From the NCBI GenBank assembly GCA_021813085.1, contig JAKAMA010000077.1, positions 1 to 8,743 on the forward strand: DNA of 8,743 bases, in the 5' to 3' direction. Origin of the DNA: Chloroflexota bacterium (lineage in GTDB: Bacteria > Chloroflexota > Dehalococcoidia > DSTF01 > JACRBR01). Shown piece after piece: positions 1-6,318 of this stretch. The first letter of the stretch is position 1, and each line of letters starts with the position of its first letter. The translations under genes were made by a program, and so were the position numbers. Under the pieces are notes generated by a model. That model made no database searches, was not told the origin of the DNA, and saw only the letters and a program-made list of their open reading frames with translations.

Positions 1-450
1 CCGCACGACAACAGCATCGTCTCCATGGGCTTCAAGATGTACGGGTTCGAGGACGAACTGAACGAGGTCGCGACGGCGCTCTTCGATGCGGCGACGTCGT
101 TCCCGTACTTCCGGCTGCCGGAGCTGTTCGGCGGCGAGGCGCGCTCCGCGCACAACGCGCCGGTGCCGTACCCGGTGGCGTGCCGGCCGCAGGCGTGGGC
201 GGCGGGCGCCTTCCCGCTGATCACGCAGGCGATCCTCGGCCTGAAACCGGAGGCGCCGGAGAAGCGGCTACGCATCGTGAACCCGAAGCTCCCGTACTGG
301 CTGAACTCCGTGCAGGTCCGCAACCTGCGGGTCGGTGGCGGCAGCGTGACGCTGCAGTACCGGCGCGACGGTAACGACACGCGCGTCGAAATCCAGGACG
401 AGTCCGGAGGCATCGACGTCGTGATCAGCAGCCGCTGGCCGGCCGTGTAG
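1..450 (+). CDS. Amylo-alpha-1,6-glucosidase / glycogen debranching-type enzyme, C-terminal part (5' truncated)
   Basis: The frame is open from base 1 and ends at TAG 448-450, giving 149 residues of a protein that begins outside the window. An ATG at 25 is in frame but is internal, because the family motif PHDNSIVSMGFKMYGF starts at the first codon. That motif, plus LPELFGG and the PVPYPVACRPQAWAAG segment, matches the end of the alpha/alpha-barrel catalytic domain of bacterial amylo-alpha-1,6-glucosidases (GDE C-terminal family). The usual tail follows: a conserved proline-tryptophan stretch and a short beta-rich end. The family hydrolyses alpha-1,6 branch points of glycogen or related glucans in the cytoplasm. 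The catalytic acids cannot be judged from this fragment. The gene converges on the cupredoxin gene with a 27-bp gap and has no evident link to the nos genes. Family assignment is by recognised motifs only. Confidence 0.8.
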   Translation, partial: PHDNSIVSMGFKMYGFEDELNEVATALFDAATSFPYFRLPELFGGEARSAHNAPVPYPVACRPQAWAAGAFPLITQAILGLKPEAPEKRLRIVNPKLPYWLNSVQVRNLRVGGGSVTLQYRRDGNDTRVEIQDESGGIDVVISSRWPAV

Positions 451-467
451 GCCGCTGGCCGATCAGC
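431..467. repeat. Short direct repeat across the end of the debranching-enzyme gene
   Basis: GCCGCTGGCCG occurs at 431-441 and again at 451-461, a 20-bp period spanning the stop codon. GATCAGC also occurs on both sides, at 423-429 and 461-467. A small 5-bp stem (440-444 with 450-454) can form in the repeat. It lies between two convergent genes but has no T-tract, so it is not called a terminator. It may be a chance or slippage duplication in GC-rich DNA. Confidence 0.35.
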
Positions 468-477
468 GAGGGTGCCG

Positions 478-924
478 TTAGCCGACGATGAGCTTCCCGG
501 TCATCGTCGTCGGGTGGACGTCGCACTGGTAGAAGTACGTGCCCTTCTGCAACTCAAGGGTCACCGAGTGCTTCGCCGGGCCGGTGACGACCTCGGTCTT
601 CGCGAGGCTCTGACCGCTGTTGTCGGACCCCTTGAACACCTGCAGGTTGTGGGGGATGCCGGTGTCCTGATTGTCGATCGTGATCGTGACTGCGCCGGGG
701 GCGGCCTTCAGCTCGGCCTTGTCGAAGAGCATGTTGCTGGCGACGAGTGTCAGGCTCGTCGGACCCGCAGGCGCGTTGGCGGCGGGCGCGGTCGCCGCTC
801 CGGCCCCGGGCGATGTCTGCGCGGCCGGCGCCGGCGTGCTGCCGCCGCATGCGGCGCTCGCCAGCAGCGCGGCGCCGGCCAAGGCGCCGAGCGCCACCAT
901 ACGCATCCGATTGTGCAGGGACAT
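478..924 (-). CDS. Cupredoxin (plastocyanin-like) lipoprotein, putative electron carrier
   Basis: This 148-residue protein has a short basic N-terminus, a hydrophobic segment (about residues 9-25) and a lipobox-like end, LASAAC, with Cys26 as the probable lipidated residue. An Ala/Pro/Gly/Thr-rich linker (27-56) leads to a single cupredoxin domain (about 57-148). The type 1 copper ligands are visible: His92 in IPHN, then Cys134, His137 and Met141 in YQCDVHPTTM. It should therefore be a membrane-anchored, extracytoplasmic one-electron carrier. The start is set by TAC-free ATG at 924 with GGAGGA at 934-939, nine bases upstream. It is divergent from nosZ, with 250 bp between the starts. Since NosZ takes electrons at a CuA site from cupredoxins or cytochromes c in known systems, it is a candidate NosZ donor; this is inference. 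A copper-storage role or service to another oxidase is also possible. The -3 position of the lipobox is Ser, which is not ideal, so lipidation is likely but not certain. Confidence 0.85.
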   Translation of the reverse strand: MSLHNRMRMVALGALAGAALLASAACGGSTPAPAAQTSPGAGAATAPAANAPAGPTSLTLVASNMLFDKAELKAAPGAVTITIDNQDTGIPHNLQVFKGSDNSGQSLAKTEVVTGPAKHSVTLELQKGTYFYQCDVHPTTMTGKLIVG

Positions 925-1017
925 CCTCGTTTCTCCTCCATGTGCCCCGGCGCGCTCGCCAGGTGTGAACCCTTCGTTCTTGCAGATCGCCCCAATCTTC
1001 CCGAACTCGCCTGCCGC

Positions 1018-1050
1018 TGGCAGGTGCCATTTGGACTATTGGCAGTGCCT
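1018..1050. promoter_or_regulatory. Tandem near-palindromes TGGCA-n-TGCC, candidate operator in the cupredoxin/nosZ divergent region
   Basis: TGGCAGGTGCCA (1018-1029) is a palindrome except for its central GG. A second copy, TGGCAGTGCC (1040-1049), starts exactly 22 bp downstream, about two helical turns. They flank the A/T-richer TTTGGACTAT (1030-1039), one of the few such stretches in the gap. Paired palindromes on one DNA face between divergent genes are typical of a dimeric regulator site. No matching regulator is identified. No FNR/NNR-type TTGAT-N4-ATCAA box was seen in 925-1174. Confidence 0.4.
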
Positions 1051-1120
1051 AAACAACCCTCTCAAGCGGTGCCGCCTGACCCTTCCGGACAACACAATTG
1101 ACCGCGAGGATGACCTGTAT

Positions 1121-1145
1121 GAGGGTCCCGCAATGTGCGGCCCTC
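1121..1145 (+). promoter_or_regulatory. Stem-loop in the nosZ 5' leader
   Basis: GAGGG (1121-1125) pairs with CCCTC (1141-1145), and inside it CCGCA (1128-1132) pairs with TGCGG (1136-1140). This leaves a two-base bulge (1126-1127) and an ATG triloop (1133-1135). The structure ends 18 bases before the AGGAGG of nosZ. The loop ATG is in frame with nosZ and has GAGGG seven bases upstream, so the hairpin would bury an alternative start. A TTGACC at 1098-1103 could be a -35 element, but no good -10 follows at normal spacing, so no promoter is called. Confidence 0.4.
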
Positions 1146-1174
1146 GCCGGAGGAGATCGCATGAGGAGGCACCA

Positions 1175-3214
1175 ATGACGTTTCCCCGCATCCCGGCCAT
1201 GGGGCTTCTCGCGCTGTCGGCGGTGCTGCTCGCCGCGGCCGCAAGCGCGGGTTGCAGCAGCGACAAGAAGGGCACCAGCCCGGCAGCCGGGGGCAGCACG
1301 GTCGACGCGATCGCGAAGGAGCGTGGGCTGACACCGGAAGACGTGAAGCATGCCGTGCAGCAGTTCGTGCCGCCCGGCAAGCGCGACGAGTACGTGATGT
1401 TCTCGTCGGGCGGGCAGTCAGGGCAGGTCTTCGTGTACGGCGTTCCTTCGATGCGGCTGCTGAAGTCGATCGCCGTCTTCACGCCGGAACCGTGGCAGGG
1501 CTACGGCTACGGAGCGGACGCCGGCGCCGCCGTGCTCAAAGGCGGCAACCCGGCGATCCCGGCCAATACGGACCTGACGTGGGGCGACACGCACCACCCG
1601 GCCCTGAGCGAAACCAATGGCGACTACGATGGTCGCTGGCTGTACATCAACGACCGGGCGAACGGCCGGATGGCCATGGTCGACCTGCGCGACTTCACCA
1701 CGAAGCAGATCGTCGCCGTGCCGAACATCCAGACCTCCCACGGCGGCATGTTCGTGACGCCGAACTCCGAGTACGTGCACATCTCGTCGACGTTCCCGGA
1801 GCCGTGGCCGCCGGGTTCCTACGCGGACGTGAAGGAGTACCAGGCGAAGTACCGGTCCGCTTCAGCATGGCTGAAGGTCGACCCGGCGACGGGCAGGATC
1901 GACCTCTCCAAGAGCTTCGAGATCGAGCTGCCGCCGTACAACCAGGACCTTGCCGACGCGGGCAAGCTGGTGAGCGATGGCTGGGGATTCATCGGCTCGT
2001 TCAACAGCGAGATGGCGACCGGCGGCGACAGCGAAGGCGGCGTGCCACTCGAAGCCGGCGCCTCGAAGAACAATTTCGACTACCTGCACCTGATCAATTG
2101 GAAGAAGGCGGCGGAGGTCGTCAAGGCCGGGAAGGCGCCGATGCAGAACGGCGTCCCGGTGATCTCGATGAAGACGGCGGTCCAGGAAGGGCTGCTCTAC
2201 TTGATCCCGGAGCCGAAGAGTCCACACGGGGCCGACGTCGACCCGTCCGGCCGCTACATCGTGGTGGGCGGCAAGCTCGACCCGCACGTGACGATCTTCG
2301 ACTTCAACAAGATCCAGACGGCGATCCAGAACAAGGACTTCGAGAAGAGCGACCCCTTCGGCATCCCCGTACTGAAGTTCGATTCGGTGGTGGCGGGGCA
2401 GGTCGAGGTAGGCGCGGGCCCGCTGCACACCCAGTTCGACGGACAGGGCCACGGCTACACGAGCCTCTTCCTGGCGAGCGCGGTGGCGAAGTTCACGCTG
2501 GGCCCCGACGTCGTGAAGAACGGCGAAAAGCCGTTCACGCTCGTGCAGACGATCCCGGTGCACTACAACATCGGCCACCTTGCGGTGACCGAGGGTGACA
2601 CCGCGCACCCGGACGCGAAGTACCTGGTGGCGCTGGACAAGTGGTCGATCGACCGCTTCCAGCCGGTCGGGCCGCTGCACCCGCAGAACCTGCAACTGAT
2701 CGACCTCGGCGGCGGCAAGGGGCCGATGGATCTCGTCGCCGACATGCCCGTGGGCAACGGTGAGCCGCACTACGCGGAGATCATGAAGGCCAGCAAGCTC
2801 AAGCCGCTCGTCGTGTACCCGCCGGGCACGAACCCGGGGACGATGCAGCCGGACCCCAACGCGATCAAGTTCGGGCAAGAGCGCGTCGTGCGGACCGGCA
2901 GCAACGTCGAGATCTGGATGACGGCGCAGCGGAGCCACTTCACACCCGACATCCTGCGTGTGAAGCAGGGCGACCACGTCAAGATCCACATCACCAACAT
3001 CGAGCAGACCGAGGACGCGACGCACGGCTTCGCCATTGCCGACTACAACATCCAGGCGAGCCTGGAGCCAGGATCGACGACGAACTTCGAGTTCACGGCG
3101 GACAAGTCGGGGTCGTACAACTTCTACTGCACGGAGTTCTGCTCCGCGCTGCACCTGGAGATGGCCGGCTGGCTCCTCGTCGAGCCCTCGGGCTCGGCCA
3201 CGATCGGACAGTAG
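1175..3214 (+). CDS. nosZ: Nitrous oxide reductase, clade II (Sec/lipoprotein type)
   Basis: NosZ reduces N2O to N2, the last step of denitrification, outside the cytoplasmic membrane. The 679-residue product starts at ATG 1175, with AGGAGG (1164-1169) five bases upstream. A hydrophobic signal (about 8-26) ends in SAGC, so Cys27 may be lipidated; there is no twin-arginine motif. The seven-bladed beta-propeller carries all seven CuZ histidines expected by motif: His140/His141 (DTHHP), His189 (TSHGG), His351 (SPHG), His418 (PLHTQF), His468 (NIGHL) and His532 (GEPHY). The C-terminal cupredoxin domain (about 575-672) holds CuA: His617 (ATHGF), then Cys652, Cys656, His660 and Met663 in CTEFCSALHLEM. 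That motif and the non-Tat signal point to clade II. It is a little longer than the usual 620-660 residues, mostly from the N-terminal linker and spacing between His189 and His418. It is the first gene of the operon and is followed by a strong hairpin. Function is near certain; lipidation is inferred. Confidence 0.97.
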   Translation: MTFPRIPAMGLLALSAVLLAAAASAGCSSDKKGTSPAAGGSTVDAIAKERGLTPEDVKHAVQQFVPPGKRDEYVMFSSGGQSGQVFVYGVPSMRLLKSIAVFTPEPWQGYGYGADAGAAVLKGGNPAIPANTDLTWGDTHHPALSETNGDYDGRWLYINDRANGRMAMVDLRDFTTKQIVAVPNIQTSHGGMFVTPNSEYVHISSTFPEPWPPGSYADVKEYQAKYRSASAWLKVDPATGRIDLSKSFEIELPPYNQDLADAGKLVSDGWGFIGSFNSEMATGGDSEGGVPLEAGASKNNFDYLHLINWKKAAEVVKAGKAPMQNGVPVISMKTAVQEGLLYLIPEPKSPHGADVDPSGRYIVVGGKLDPHVTIFDFNKIQTAIQNKDFEKSDPFGIPVLKFDSVVAGQVEVGAGPLHTQFDGQGHGYTSLFLASAVAKFTLGPDVVKNGEKPFTLVQTIPVHYNIGHLAVTEGDTAHPDAKYLVALDKWSIDRFQPVGPLHPQNLQLIDLGGGKGPMDLVADMPVGNGEPHYAEIMKASKLKPLVVYPPGTNPGTMQPDPNAIKFGQERVVRTGSNVEIWMTAQRSHFTPDILRVKQGDHVKIHITNIEQTEDATHGFAIADYNIQASLEPGSTTNFEFTADKSGSYNFYCTEFCSALHLEMAGWLLVEPSGSATIGQ

Positions 3215-3220
3215 CATGGC

Positions 3221-3262
3221 TGCCCTCCCCTGCCACACCGCACGGCGCGGCAGGGGAGGGCA
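3221..3262 (+). terminator. Perfect 14-bp inverted repeat between nosZ and nosBD (attenuator or mRNA-processing hairpin)
   Basis: TGCCCTCCCCTGCC (3221-3234) is repeated in perfect inverse at 3249-3262, with a 14-base loop. The stem starts six bases after the nosZ stop. No T-tract follows, so a classical intrinsic terminator is doubtful. A partial terminator, a Rho-linked pause or a 3' stabilising hairpin that raises nosZ mRNA over the downstream maturation genes is more likely. A second small perfect stem, CGAGCC (3181-3186) with GGCTCG (3191-3196), lies just upstream in the nosZ 3' end. Confidence 0.6.
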
Positions 3263-3289
3263 CGTCCCGGACAACGAACACATCGCGCT

Positions 3290-5449
3290 ATGAAAACATT
3301 GTTTCGAAGGCCGGAATGGACGTGGCTCGGGCCGGCGGTCATCGCGTGCGCGCTGCTGGCCGGGGCGCTCTTCGTCCCGCTGTGGAAGATGCAGCTCGTG
3401 GCGCCCCAGTACCCGAGGGGCCTCGTGATGTACGCCTACGGCTACAAGTTCGAGGGTGCCGGCCGCTCGACGTACAACGACGTGACCGAGATCAATGAGC
3501 TCAACCACTACATCGGCATGAAGAAGATCGGCACGGTCACGGAGATGAAGCTGTTCCTCCCGGGTGTGGCCGCGCTGATCGCCGGCACCGCCGCCATCTC
3601 GTTCGTCGCGTGGCGGCGGCGCTGGTTGCGGGCACTGGTCGCGCTCGGGTTCTGGGCGATGCCGCTGTTCTTCGTGGCTGACCTGCAGTACTGGCTGTAC
3701 AACTACGGCCACACGATGGACCCGACGGCCGCGCTCAACGTCCGGCCGTTCACGCCGCGGGTGTTCGGCGCCACGAAGGTGATGAACTTCCACTCGGAGA
3801 CCGCGTTTCAGACGGGGTTCTACCTGATGGTGGCGGCGGCGCTCGTGATCACCGTGGTGCCGCTCGCCGCCGGCCGGCTCCGGAGGCGGCGCGCGGGGCA
3901 CGTGACGGCGACACGCGATGAGGCGGCGGTGCATGCGGGACGGACGCTCGTGCTGAAGGCGCTCGTGATTGCACCGCTGATCGTTGCGGCGGCGGCGCTG
4001 ACGGCGGTGCGGGCATCGGCACAGACGGCGGGCCCCGGCGAGCAGACGCTCCAGCAGCGTATCGACGCGGCGGCGCCGGACGACATCGTCATCGTCGAGG
4101 GCGGCATCTTCCGCGGGCCGGTTGTGATCAACAAGCCCATCTCGCTGATCGGGCACGGCTGGCCCGTCATCGACGGAGGCGGTCAGGGCGACGTCGTGAC
4201 CGTCGCTGCCGACGACGTCGTCGTCTCCGGGTTCGTGGTGCGCAACAGCAGCAAGGACCTCTCTCGCGAGCCGGCCGACATCAAGGTGCGTCATGCGGAT
4301 CGCGTGAAGATCAAAGGGAACCGGCTGCAGGACGCTCACTTCGGCATCCACGTCACGCGCAGCAAGGAAAGCGTGTTCGAGGGCAACGTCATCGACACGG
4401 GTGGGCGCATCGCCATCGAGCGGCGGGGGCACGGCATCTATCTGTGGGAGGTCTCGCGTTCGACTGTGCACGGGAACACGGTGCGCAACGCGGCGGACGG
4501 CATCCACCTGGAGTTCTCGGACAGCAACGGCGTCGGCGCCAACGATGTGCGCCAGAGCCGCTACGCGCTGCACCTGATGTACGCGCACGGCAACAGGATC
4601 ATCGGCAACACGTTCCGCGACAATCTCTCCGGCGCGGTGCTGATGTTCTCGCACGACCTGCTCGTGAAGGACAACGAGCTGTCCAGCAACCGCAAGGGCG
4701 CAACCGGCGCCGGGATGTTGATCAAGGATGACGACAACCTGTTCGTCGAGGGCAACCGCGTGCTCCGCAACACGTACGGGATGATGGTCGAGGGATCGCC
4801 TCAGTCGGCCGGTGCGACGGCGATCTTTCGCCGCAACGTGGTCGCGCTGAACGACGCCGGGCTCGGGCTCATGTCCAACGCACCGATCACCTTCGTGGAG
4901 AACGCGATGATCGACAACACGGTGCAGGTGCGGGCGCTCGGCGGGGACCTGACGAGCCGCGCGCTGTCCGGCCACGGCGGCCCTTCGGCGGGTGGGGCCG
5001 GAGGCGGCGTGCCGCACGGCATCGCCTGGTCGAGCGCAGGGTATGGGAACTACTGGAGCGACTATCGCGGCTACGATGCGGACGGCGACGGCGTCGGCGA
5101 CCTGGCGTATCGGCCGCGGCCGCCGTTCGCCGGGCGGCTCGCCACAGACGACGCGCTCCGGCTGTTCCAGTACACGCCCGCACAGCAGGCGATCGACATC
5201 GCCGCCGACCTGTTTCCGGTGTACCGCTATGACGCGGTGATGGAGGACAGCCGTCCATTGATGGAGCCGCCCGCCGGCCTCGGCGTCCCGCACGGGGGCG
5301 GCGTGAACGTGCGGCTGCTTGCGGCCAGTGTGGCACTCATCGGACTCGCGGCGGCGGGTGTCGGCTTCGCGGCCGGGGCCGATGCGCGGCGCTCGCTCCG
5401 CCGGCGGCTGGCGCCAGGCGGGCGCCTGCCGCGGGGGGCGCCGGCATGA
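3290..5449 (+). CDS. nosD: Fused NosB-like membrane protein and NosD periplasmic CuZ maturation factor
   Basis: One 719-residue frame has two parts. Residues 1-200 are a polytopic domain with four predicted helices (about 12-31, 88-108, 113-136, 176-195) and conserved-looking VPLWKMQLVAPQYP and LNHYIGMKKI segments. It resembles the NosB-like protein of unknown role next to nosZ in clade II clusters. A basic cytoplasmic stretch (196-223) leads to a fifth helix (222-242) ending RASAQ, like a signal peptide with an AxA site. Residues 245-645 are NosD: a right-handed parallel beta-helix with repeated GN/GI-type turns (about 300-545), then YGNYWSDYRGYDADGDGVGD (585-604), a NosD hallmark. A C-terminal helix (674-697) and an Arg-rich tail finish it. 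NosD is known to act with NosFY in CuZ assembly. Charges obey the positive-inside rule, placing NosD outside. A GTG at 3902 (residue 205) could start a separate NosD. There is no clear ribosome site before ATG 3290. The stop overlaps nosF by ATGA. NosD is very secure; the NosB identity is moderate. Confidence 0.92.
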   Translation: MKTLFRRPEWTWLGPAVIACALLAGALFVPLWKMQLVAPQYPRGLVMYAYGYKFEGAGRSTYNDVTEINELNHYIGMKKIGTVTEMKLFLPGVAALIAGTAAISFVAWRRRWLRALVALGFWAMPLFFVADLQYWLYNYGHTMDPTAALNVRPFTPRVFGATKVMNFHSETAFQTGFYLMVAAALVITVVPLAAGRLRRRRAGHVTATRDEAAVHAGRTLVLKALVIAPLIVAAAALTAVRASAQTAGPGEQTLQQRIDAAAPDDIVIVEGGIFRGPVVINKPISLIGHGWPVIDGGGQGDVVTVAADDVVVSGFVVRNSSKDLSREPADIKVRHADRVKIKGNRLQDAHFGIHVTRSKESVFEGNVIDTGGRIAIERRGHGIYLWEVSRSTVHGNTVRNAADGIHLEFSDSNGVGANDVRQSRYALHLMYAHGNRIIGNTFRDNLSGAVLMFSHDLLVKDNELSSNRKGATGAGMLIKDDDNLFVEGNRVLRNTYGMMVEGSPQSAGATAIFRRNVVALNDAGLGLMSNAPITFVENAMIDNTVQVRALGGDLTSRALSGHGGPSAGGAGGGVPHGIAWSSAGYGNYWSDYRGYDADGDGVGDLAYRPRPPFAGRLATDDALRLFQYTPAQQAIDIAADLFPVYRYDAVMEDSRPLMEPPAGLGVPHGGGVNVRLLAASVALIGLAAAGVGFAAGADARRSLRRRLAPGGRLPRGAPA

Positions 5450-6318
5450 CGCGCGCGGAGCGTGGCGCCGTGGGCGGAGGCGTCGAGCCGGTGCTGCGCG
5501 TGGAGCACCTGGGCAAAGCCTTCGGGCGCGCGCGGGTGCTGCACGACTTGAGCTTCGAGGTGGCGCGCGGGGAGGTGCTGGCGCTGCTGGGCGCGAACGG
5601 CGCCGGCAAGACGACGACGCTGGCCTGCATCCTCGGCATCGTGCCGTTCGAGGGCACGGTCACGGTCGGCGGGGTTTCGGTGCGGCGAGAGGGCAAGCGG
5701 GCACGCCACCAGATCGGGTACGTGCCGCAGACACCCGCACTCAGGGAAGGCGACACGTGCCGCGAGGCGCTGCGCTTCCTCGCCGAGCTCAAGGGCGCGG
5801 CGGCGGCGCGTGCGGATGAACTGCTCGCGCGCGTGGACCTGGCGGCGCAGCGCGACCAACGCATCGGCAGCCTCTCCGGGGGGATGCGCCAGCGCCTCGC
5901 GCTCGCGGCGGCGCTGCTGGCGGACCCGCCGGTGCTGCTGCTGGACGAGCCGACAACGAGCCTCGACGCCGCAGGCAGACGCGAGTTCTACGCGCTCGTC
6001 CGGCAGCTTCGGGGCGAGGGCAGGACCATCGTGCTCTCGACGCACGCGGTCGACCAGCTCGACACGCTGGCGGACCGCGCGCTGATCCTGCACGAGGGGC
6101 GCGTCGCGTTTGACGGGACGGTAGCGGAGCTGGGCGCCCGCTCGCAGCGCCGCCGGTACGTGGTGAGCGTCAACGGCACGGCCGCGGCCTTCCGGCAGGC
6201 CCTGCGCGACGCGGGCATCGACGCCTCGCACGTGCGCGAGGACGGCCTGCGCTGGGAGGACATCCTGACGGAGGCCGCCGGCGGGGGCCACGAGCAGCCG
6301 GCGGAGGGGGCGCGATGA
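5446..6318 (+). CDS. nosF: NosF, ABC transporter ATPase for CuZ maturation
   Basis: This 290-residue protein is the nucleotide-binding subunit expected to pair with NosY and power NosD in assembling the NosZ CuZ site. All ABC motifs are intact: Walker A GANGAGKT (49-56), Q-loop Gln95 in YVPQ, signature LSGGM (143-147), Walker B VLLLDE (163-168) with the catalytic Glu168, and the switch His200 in STHAVDQ. An approximately 70-residue C-terminal extension follows the ATPase core, as in other NosF/CcmA-type proteins. The start ATG at 5446 overlaps the nosD stop as ATGA, with a run of G (5433-5438) seven bases upstream, implying translational coupling. The C-terminus again overlaps nosY. Alone the motifs would only say ABC-2-type exporter ATPase; the NosF name rests on the operon position between nosD and nosY. 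Confidence 0.95.
   Translation: MTRAERGAVGGGVEPVLRVEHLGKAFGRARVLHDLSFEVARGEVLALLGANGAGKTTTLACILGIVPFEGTVTVGGVSVRREGKRARHQIGYVPQTPALREGDTCREALRFLAELKGAAAARADELLARVDLAAQRDQRIGSLSGGMRQRLALAAALLADPPVLLLDEPTTSLDAAGRREFYALVRQLRGEGRTIVLSTHAVDQLDTLADRALILHEGRVAFDGTVAELGARSQRRRYVVSVNGTAAAFRQALRDAGIDASHVREDGLRWEDILTEAAGGGHEQPAEGAR

Noticed and set aside
1018..1055. Sigma-54 promoter suggested by TGGCA
   Set aside because: No GC dinucleotide sits at the required -12 spacing from either TGGCA.
671..1174. N-terminal extension of nosZ from an ATG at 671
   Set aside because: It would run through the antisense cupredoxin gene and place 168 residues before a clear signal sequence. AGGAGG before 1175 fixes the start.
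1133..1174. nosZ start at ATG 1133
   Set aside because: It is in frame and has GAGGG upstream, but it adds a 14-residue highly charged stretch before the signal and is buried in a hairpin. The RRRR there is not a twin-arginine motif, which also needs the following hydrophobic pattern close by.
1252..2598. 448-codon plus-strand frame inside nosZ
   Set aside because: Overlaps nosZ in another phase; Arg/Gly-rich composition with no domain.
1862..5293. Very long minus-strand open frame (1143 codons) opposite nosZ and nosBD
   Set aside because: It lies antisense to two clearly coding genes. Its product is Arg/His/Val/Asp-rich with no recognisable domain, as expected from a codon-phase shadow in GC-rich DNA.
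5227..6291. 354-codon minus-strand frame opposite nosF
   Set aside because: Shadow of nosF and the nosD end; Arg/Ala-rich with no domain.
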